Assembly: GCA_011800805.1 (NCBI GenBank)
Contig: MPNW01000287.1
Location: 1 to 55,119, forward strand
Reading direction: 5' to 3'
Length of the DNA stretch: 55,119 nucleotides
Source of the DNA: Hirudo medicinalis
Taxonomy: Eukaryota > Annelida > Clitellata > Hirudinida > Hirudinidae
Shown: in pieces, positions 47,501 to 55,119 of the stretch
Position numbering within the stretch: position 1 is the stretch's first letter
Layout of the letters: each line of letters starts with the position of its first letter
The notes under the pieces: model-generated
What the model was told of the DNA's origin: nothing
Database searches by the model: none
The model's input: only the letters and a program-made list of their open reading frames with translations
Position numbers and translations under genes: made by a program

Positions 47501-50500
47501 AGATTTAAGTTAGATGTTATCCAAGGTTGAGAAGGACTGTTTATTATGGAAAGACAAATTGCTAGCCATAAATCATAATTATATTTATTAATATTTGAAT
47601 AACTAAAATTATACTTTTTAAGAATTATACCAAGAATGTATGATTGAATAGTATTGCAACTGCTTGATCTTATTGCAGATGATTCCGAATCCTGTTCCAT
47701 CTCTGAGTTTGAACCCACAGATGCATCTTCAGCTGCTCCAGCAACTTCTTCAACTTCCAGTCCCGATGGTTCCATCTGCTCCTCTCTTGCAGAACAACAT
47801 GAGACTTCCCTCATCATCCACAGTCGACAGTTCTCTCATCGGACAAATACAAATGCTCACTCAACAGCTGCTTAACCAGACGGCTCCCATTCCGGCCTGT
47901 CAGCTGACCGGATTGAATGCCAGCTACGATGGTCAATTCAAACAGCCAATAGAAGCTGCTGTCGAAATGGAGCCTTTTGATGATAACTACCACGAGGATC
48001 TCGGAGAAATGTCATCTCTCGATAAGGTCTGACATCTTGAGATAAATTAGATTACACAGTTAAAGTTATATTTTGTTGTGCAAATGCATTTTATTCATTT
48101 TATCTGCACCTCATTTACATGGCAATCGTGAATGCGATGGTTGTCATTTCTTGAATACATGCTTTTTCTAATTCCGACTACTGCTACTCTAAATGTGAAA
48201 TAGTTTAATGTCACTAAAACATGAGATTTCTCTATGCTGTTGTCAAACATCATTTACGAATGTGTATATGTTTGAGACATTGCATGAAATTTATCTTGAT
48301 TTTGCCTAGAAAATTGTGGCTGTTAAATATGTGAACGTGCATGACACCTTAGTCCAGTTCATCCATGTCATTGACATTGCATTGAACAACAACATCAACA
48401 TGTTTCAGAGGATCATGTACATGTGTGGGGAAGGTGAAGCAAAAGATGAGACGGACGTTTCTCACCAGCGGTCGCTCGGAGATAATGACAGGTAAGACGA
48501 GTGTGAAAGGTAGTTTTTAAGCAGATATGAAATGTCAGTTTTATGAGTTTGAATTAGTCAATTTATTCACGTTATTGTCAACAAATGCTGACATTTAGAT
48601 CAAATGGATTAATAAATAGTAGGTTAATTATTGGGACTTATTAAGATGGCACATTGTTGACTGAGTTTTTAAGAAATGAATGTTAAATGTTTGCTAATAA
48701 GCTGACGAGATAACGTAAGCTACTTCTTGAAGTTCTTTGAAAGAGTTTCAAATGGTTTATTAGATCCAGGAAGCACAGCCAATCAAAGAGGTCAACCCAG
48801 GCTGAGTTTGAAGAGAGAAATGTATCTGAAGCAGGTTATGGTAGTGATGTTGCCAACCCTTCCGGAACTCCGAACACACCAGGTCACTCTTCCTCTCTGA
48901 GATCCTCACCTAGAAGGTCCTCCAATTACAATGATGTGCATGGCGATGACGAAGACAATGTCGGATATGGCAGAACGCCATCCAGCTGTTTGAACATGAA
49001 CAATGAGGAAGAGGAGGATGAACTCCATAATGGGTCTGAAATGGAAAACGATTCGGAGAGCAGATGTTCCAATGGAGACTTTCGTTCGAGGAGCAGACGA
49101 AGATCGGAAAGTTCTCAAAGAAGCCACAAAAGTAGAGAATCAAAAAGTAAAAAGTCAAAGAGGCACGAAGAGGAGGACAGGGAAGACTCTCGCAGGAGTA
49201 GGAAGTCGAAACACAAAAGCAGGTCGGACGAGCGATCGTCAAAACACAACAAGTCCTCTGCTGTGTCCGCAAACGACGGTCGATCGGACAGGAGCAGGCA
49301 CAAGAAGCGATCAAAGCATGACTCCCAGAATATGGAGCAGATGGAGAGGAGGATATCCAAGGATGATTCAAGAGCATCTGAAGGTTTGAAGGCCAAAGAG
49401 GCTTCCGGGAAAAAGCACTCTTCAAGGACTGCCAGTTCACCTGAGCGGAAAAGAAGGAAGACTGAGTTTACAGTGAGAATCAAAAATTCAGTTTAGATTA
49501 AATAACTTGTGTATGTTGTCAATCATGACTTTGATGTTTATTTGAATTGGTTTATTATATCTTAATTTATCAGTTTTATTTTTTTTAATTGAATGATAAA
49601 GCCTTTCTTTCATTCATTTGTCATTTGAAATTTCAAAGGTGGAATATGGCATCGATGAGGACGATGACGATGACGACGACGTCATTTTTGTGGATATTCA
49701 GAAGAAATCTGTTGACGTGTCAAGGTATTCCTTCAATCCATTTCATGAGTGTGTAACTGATGTTAGAAATCCAGTTGGCTCAGTTGTAAAATAAATTTTA
49801 TGCTATAATTTCGACATTAAGTTTGTTTCAATGAACAATTAATCCATCAAATAATTAGCTTCTTCCATTATCCTTGGAATGATTTTTCAGATTTTTGGAG
49901 AAAAAGCTACCATCACTGAAGCCCAAGAGGAAGCGTGCAAGCAGGTTGGAAAGAGTTAACGACTCGTTAATTAATCTTAAAATTTCAGTCTCAAATGATC
50001 TATCCTAATGTTGACAACAGTTTATTGCAATAAGTCGTCCGATGTCATAACAAGACTCGACACGAACATTGCAATTATCATTACCCATTATCAATTATCA
50101 TTGTATGGAGATAATTAAATATTTATCAAGTGGGACGAGCTGCTTAAGTTTTACTTGTGATTGTGAGCGATTAGTGCGATTAAGGACAATATCTCCATTC
50201 TCTCTCAACACCTTGCTTTGAACTGTGTTATGTTATTATGCTTTACTGCATTACATAATTGTAATTGATTACATAATTATAACTATGTAACCAACGCTTT
50301 CTAAATTCAGGTCCAGTTCGAGAGGTTCTTCGGTTGAGTTCATATCCCAGGATACAAACTCAGAGAAACCAATCAAGGCGAAAGAATTTATGCCTCCTAG
50401 CAAACCAAACATGATGAGTGGTCAGTGAATGATTCCATGGCAGTTTTATTGGGTTTTTGGATTAATAAGCTAATAATAATAATAATCTGATGTAAATAGT

Positions 50501-53500
50501 TGGGCATTAAATACAAACTCTAATTGAGGAAATGAAAATTGTCGAGCAAACTGTTCGTGTCAAACACTTCTATTAAAATGTCTTCGTTATGCTTTTCATA
50601 GTCTGCAGTACAACCCTCTGGATCGGTCACTTGAACAAGCTGATCTCCGAAGAAGAATTGAGAGCTGAAATAATGGAATTTGGGGAAGTAACGATTAATG
50701 TAAGATTTTATCCATGTTTTGCAGTGTTTACTAATGCATGCAAATAATGTTTTCATGGTTGATGTTTTTCAAGTTGGTACCCCCTAGAGGATGTGCTTTC
50801 ATCACCTTCAGCTCTCGGGCAGAGGCGCACAAAGCCCTTGACCATCTGAAGAATGTTTCTGTGCAGGGAAACCAATTGAAGGTAAGATGTTGGATGTGAT
50901 GACATTTTTTCTATGTCTCTGGAAATTTGCAATTGATTTAAGATGTTTTGACATTAAAAATAATATGGAATCATTGTTTTCCATAATCAGGTTGCATGGG
51001 CTGCTGGTGTTGGCATCAAGAATTCTCCTTACTATGAGAAGTATGACATTGACCACGGAGTTACCTACATCCAGTGGAGTGAGATCTCCAGTCTTGACCT
51101 TCCTCAACTCCTTGATGGAAGCTTCATTGACGAGGATTCACTGCCTCCAAATTTTGATCGTCAGTGGAGTTTTTGCTTCAATGGAATATTTATTAAACTT
51201 GTAATTTTCAGTTATATTTTGAAACCAAAGTTTCATCTTGATCCTAACTAGATAATTGCATTTAATTCATTGAAAAATTTCTATTTTCTCTTGTTTTTTG
51301 TTTTTTTACAAGTAATATAATTTCTTAAGGTGGAACTTTGACAACTAAGAAGTCAAAGAAGAAGAAGACTCAACCACAAGATGTTGATGCAACAGCAGAT
51401 GCAACTGCCATCAACCCAAGTATGTTATTAATGATTGAGACTGATGGCATTGCTATAAATTGGTCCTGGTTTGAATGTGATGTTTTGTAATGTATGCAAC
51501 ATATTCCTATTTAAGAGACAGAATCCCAGTGGTGGGGTGATTTTGCTAGAAGCAGTGACATGTAGAAATAAATAACGATTGCTAATTAGTTGTGAAAATG
51601 TTCTCATTCATTTCCAGGTCTCATACCTTTGCCACAAGCAGTTCCTCCTATTTCATCTCTTCCTCCTCCTCCTCTGCCACCCATCACCAGCACATCTGTA
51701 AGTTTCGTCTTCAATGTTGGTACATTTTATTGCCTTTCCCGTGAATTTCATGTAATTGATGATGCGCCATTTTAAGGTATCGAACTCGACACAGAGCTTG
51801 AATGTGAGCCTTATACATCCACCACACGGTATCAACTCTGGAATGCCTCCTTTACCGCCACCTACCACTTGCTACGTGTTGCCTCCTGGTTCAGCCAATT
51901 CATCATCAGTTAATGACAACTTAAGTAACAACCTTTCTAGTCCCATGGGACTGCTGAAGGGCATGCCCCATTTTGATCCCAGTATTCCTCCTCCCTGTCT
52001 TCCCCCTGGTATGCCTCCCTTACCTGGGTCTGACAATATGCCATCCAACCACCACGTGGTGCCGTTCATGCCACCGACCAGTCTCCCGACAGCCGACATG
52101 ATGATGAGGAGAATTGAAATCCCTCCTCCCGTAGCCCAAACATCTTCAGAGGCTCAGACAAACCACTCACTCTTCAGCCACATGGACAGCATTTCCCATA
52201 TACCAGTAGTTATTCATTCCCATCATGATGGCAACATTATCCATCAAAACTCTGTGCCCAATTCCAGAACTTTCATGAATTCTGCGATTCTTCAGGGACA
52301 TTCACTGAATTCAAATTCATTGAGAATAGAGAAATCTCAGTTACCAACGACAACGTCTGTGCTTCCAATTTCTGCCTCGAGCATCTTGCATCCCCCACCT
52401 CAAGTCATCCTGATGGAAAAGCCACAAGTTAATCTGCTCTCTACCCAGCACAATTTCCTCATTAGGCAACCCCATGAGAATAAGCTCACCATGCCTGGCA
52501 GTGTACTCAGGCACTTCCGACCTGCCTCCAGCAGTCTCGAGCAACCCGTGGTCAAAGTAGGCCAGATGGTTGCGCCGGCTGTAGGTGATCTGACAGATCA
52601 ACAGCAAGAATCAACAAACAATGGCAACCTAGTGTCGGGTCAGAGACCTCAGAGACCTAGAGATGTGGTTGTCCAACAAAATTTGATATTGCCGCCTCAT
52701 GTAATGTCGGTAAATCAGCTGAGGCCTAACCTCTACCAACCGCCTCCTTCATCATCACTCACAAACTCCATGAACCACCAGGAGAACGTCAAAAGACTAC
52801 CAGTGCCATCAGAGTTCTTGCGCAGGCTGGGGGCATCCACTACTTCCGCTCCTCCGCAAAGCAACACTACCGACAACAACGCGAGCAAACAAACGCCTTT
52901 GTTGCCGATTCCTCAGGTCAACGTACCTCCTCCGTCACTCCAAGTGCAGTCTTTGAGTTCTTTGGGAGGGGGACCAGCTCAGGATGGTTTGGTGAACATT
53001 CCGCCAACATCTTCCATGCAGAATAACGAATCTCAACCATGTTCGTCATTGCAAGGTAATGGAAACATTTTTATTTATTTATTTATTTTCAAAGTGTGCC
53101 ACTTCTTTGTTTAAAAATAATTTGTAATTTATTCGATCTTTGACAGATTCGAAACCCCCCAGGAAACAGCCATTGTTGGAAACTCCTGTCACCCCAAAGG
53201 ATAATTCCTTCAATTCACAATTGCTCCACCCTAGTCAGATGCTCAATATGAATCATCCTGCCTACAACAGTCTTGACCATCAGAAAAAAGATCAAAACAT
53301 GCCACCACCTCAGATGTTGAATTCAATGGGAGACCGCTTCAAGACTCCCAGGCCGCCCAGGCTTGGTTTACAGGGTGAACAATTCGAGTGCCCAGAAAAT
53401 CAGCAGCTAAATGTGCCGATCATCTTGAATTTTGCAAACCCGTCATCGTCCAGTGTTACAGAAGCTTTAATAACGGAGGCAATAAAAAGCCTCTCGCCCT

Positions 53501-53805
53501 TGGTGCGCATCCCCAACCCACAAGAATGCATGGGGCTGCTCAGGTCACCTCTCATGAATCCTGCAAGCTTCCTCACCGGCCCCCACGTCCTGGGTAATCC
53601 GAGGCTCGACTTGAGGATGCACCTTAGGAGTCCGGGCATGCGGGGACCCAATAATTTCAAGATGGGTGACAGAAGAAACCTTTTGAGGCCGTCAGGCTTG
53701 AATCATCAGAGGTCGCCGATGTTGAGGCAGCGATTCCCCACAACCAGCAGCAATGAGAACGACTGCCGGCCTGGGATGAAATATCGTGGCTTATCGGTTT
53801 CGTGA
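41532..53805 (+). CDS. SCAF8: SR-related CTD-associated factor (SCAF4/SCAF8 orthologue)
   Basis: Nuclear RNA-binding protein that binds the phosphorylated RNA polymerase II C-terminal domain; vertebrate SCAF4/8 prevent premature polyadenylation. Eighteen exons: 41532-41561, 43662-43790, 44188-44349, 44468-44585, 47236-47405, 47679-48026, 48409-48491, 48764-49472, 49639-49724, 49891-49944, 50311-50420, 50602-50699, 50774-50881, 50991-51159, 51330-51419, 51618-51697, 51777-53055, 53147-53805; all phases match; 1493 residues (human SCAF8 1271). Domains: CID about 1-140 (MDAVKEFNAE, KFYKHVVQSVEKFI, VPGLYIIDSIIR, MIRVLNLWQKNGVY); charged RS-rich region about 345-640 with a poly-Asp run; RRM about 666-740 (STTLWIGHLNKLISEEEL, VPPRGCAFITF as RNP1); then the conserved VTYIQWSEI segment; then a long Pro/Met/Ser/Asn-rich tail. 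One gene here stands where vertebrates have two, so SCAF4 versus SCAF8 cannot be assigned; the symbol is nominal. Confidence 0.93.
46272..46346. repeat. 33-bp period tandem repeat in SCAF intron 4
   Basis: TTGTATGTATTTATGTGACT recurs at 46272 and 46305, with a partial third copy (ATGTGTATTTATGT). The rest of this 2.65 kb intron (44586-47235) shows no coding signal; the 126-residue frame at 44897-45277 has no motif. Confidence 0.7.
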
Positions 53806-54440
53806 GCTCTCAGTGTACTGAAATGCAACTGATTTCTCTCAACGTCTAGGGATAGTTGGCAAAGTTCTTGCAAGCATGAATTTGATAACAGTGTTTTGGA
53901 TCTTTGCATGTTAACATTCTGCTGAATGAATTAAATTTGCACAAAATATTCTGCTTGCATGACTTGAAATTTAATTTGCTGATCACCTGGTCCATTTTGC
54001 ATCGAACGACCTCTCTGTTACCTATTATCAACTTTTCCCTGCCCTGACCCTAACCAACCTCTGTATGGCATGCAGCGTTTATTGACTTTGGACACGAGTA
54101 CGAGCACAGTTTTGTACCGGCCGTACGATCGCAATCCCTCGTTTTCTTTTTGTATTTGGAGACTTAAGAACTGTCTATAAAGGACGTATGGATTCGTTTT
54201 TTGACTGATTACTTTTGTTTATTTGTTTATTTGTCATTGTTTCTATTAATTGTTACAACCTGTTTGTCATCTAGATCGTTTTTGACTGTGGCTTGTACAT
54301 TTTCTCTTTGGATTACGAATAAATTAAATAATTTATTCAGCGAAACGCGCAAGAAATGAGGTGCAAAATGTACATTTTACATGGACAGAAAATGGTCCAA
54401 AAACTTTAAAGTGGCAAGATTAGACTTAGGAGGATGAGGG
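53806..54440 (+). other. SCAF 3' UTR and convergent intergenic region
   Basis: Follows the SCAF stop at 53803-53805. Contains one AATAAA on each strand (54318-54323 plus; 54332-54337 minus). No coding sequence recognised. Confidence 0.6.
54318..54337. terminator. Two-way polyadenylation signal
   Basis: The 20 bases AATAAATTAAATAATTTATT carry AATAAA on the plus strand (for SCAF, 513 bases after its stop) and AATAAA on the minus strand (104 bases after the small minus-strand stop). The two hexamers are only eight bases apart. Confidence 0.6.
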
Positions 54441-54563
54441 TCAGTAGACCTCAGTGGTTCTAGGAGGTGGGATGTCAGGTATCTTGGGACTTTTGATCCA
54501 CGTCAGTTTGTCACAGCTTGGCTTTTTTGATAAAGGTTCCCATGTCTCTCCCTTGGCGTGCGC
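54441..54563 (-). CDS. Last exon of an unknown small gene
   Basis: The acceptor TTTACAG is followed by 40 codons and a TGA at 54441-54443. The frame begins AHAKGETWEPLSKKPSCDKL and ends IPDIPPPRTTEVY. I do not recognise the family. The Trp/Pro/Lys-rich composition, clean acceptor and downstream minus-strand AATAAA argue for a real terminal exon. A possible preceding exon lies near 54633-54720 (minus), reading FRPLSAENDVEIFDLDSIFG, but its donor choice is unclear. Confidence 0.45.
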   Translation of the reverse strand, partial: AHAKGETWEPLSKKPSCDKLTWIKSPKIPDIPPPRTTEVY

Positions 54564-55069
54564 CTGTAAATATTTTTAAAGTGTTGTTTTTAGTTGTCGC
54601 ATGGAGCTAAGTCTTAGGTAAACACGTACTCAAAGCGATATAATAACAATAACGAACCAAATATAGAATCGAGATCAAATATTTCAACGTCGTTCTCAGC
54701 GCTTAAAGGCCGAAAGGACCGTAAGTACCCTTTCGTTAAATGTCATTCTGATTTCATGTATTGCCCACCAGGACACATAATAATGTTTAATTAGGTCAAA
54801 AAAAGACTAATTAGACATCACTAATAAATGCTTAAGTGATAATGCTGTCTTCCGATTTTGATGAGATGAGTCTGGCACGGTTAAATTGGTTATCACAAAT
54901 TGAAATACGAGTTGATAGAAGATAATTTGTTTACGTTGCGTTGGTGGTCGTATTTCGCTCGCTGGCGAAAATCGCACTACGTGTTTTTTGTGTTTTTTGT
55001 GTTTTTCGTTGCTTCGTGGATTAGTGAAGTTTAGTCAGGTCAAGTCAAGATTGATCCGCCGGTTTCTAC

Positions 55070-55119
55070 ATGGCTCCCATTAAATACAATCGTGAGGAAC
55101 TTCTGTCTTTCCTTCCCCC
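55070..55119 (+). CDS. Start of a gene with an eIF4E-binding-type motif, cut by window edge
   Basis: ATG at 55070 opens MAPIKYNREELLSFLP and runs off the end. YNREELL fits the YxxxxLL eIF4E-binding consensus and resembles the Y(T/S/G)xEELL motifs near the N-termini of 4E-T (EIF4ENIF1) and GIGYF proteins. Such proteins repress translation by binding eIF4E or its relative 4EHP. Only 16 codons are visible, so the assignment is a suggestion. Confidence 0.5.
   Translation, partial: MAPIKYNREELLSFLP

Noticed and set aside
48910..49483. Long minus-strand frames (176 and 122 residues)
   Set aside because: They are shadows of SCAF exon 8, whose RS-rich codons leave the opposite strand open.

Overview
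Eukaryotic (animal) genomic DNA. It is AT-rich and intron-dense, with many trinucleotide microsatellites (GAT/ATC, AAT/ATT, AAC/GTT). Coding information is split into short exons with GT-AG (occasionally GC-AG) borders. The gene set (adenosine kinase, class-2 coronin, Cdh1/FZR1, PKA-type kinase, SCAF4/8-type CTD-binding factor, Ig-domain protein) is metazoan. The sequence style is compatible with a lophotrochozoan such as a leech (Helobdella-like); that species guess is inference only. There is no bacterial, viral, plasmid or CRISPR content.

Layout. 1-4.8 kb: two exons that join into one I-set Ig domain across a 4.3 kb microsatellite-filled intron. 6.5-9.5 kb: five exons joining in frame into an unrecognised protein with beta-propeller-like character. 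9.5-14.9 kb: no gene seen; one tRNA-derived SINE and short tandem repeats. 14.9-21.3 kb (+): adenosine kinase, with two candidate first exons in the same phase. 22.0-32.1 kb (-): coronin of the CORO2 class with a very large single-exon insertion before its coiled coil. 33.4-37.3 kb (-): FZR1/Cdh1, including a 42-nt last exon that supplies the IR tail. 37.9-40.4 kb (-): divergent PKA-type catalytic subunit. 41.5-53.8 kb (+): SCAF4/SCAF8 orthologue (CID, RS-rich, RRM, Pro-rich). 54.4-54.6 kb (-): last exon of an unknown small gene. 55.07 kb to the end (+): start of a gene whose N-terminus carries a YxxxxLL eIF4E-binding-type motif.

The genes are unlinked housekeeping or regulatory genes, not a pathway cluster. 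ADK and coronin are convergent. Coronin, FZR1 and the kinase are tandem on the minus strand. The kinase and SCAF are divergent about 1.1 kb apart. SCAF and the small gene are convergent and appear to share a two-way polyadenylation element. All exon boundaries were read by hand from protein continuity, splice dinucleotides and phase. For ADK, coronin, FZR1, the kinase and SCAF the summed exon lengths are exact multiples of three and all junction phases match. No transcript evidence was available.
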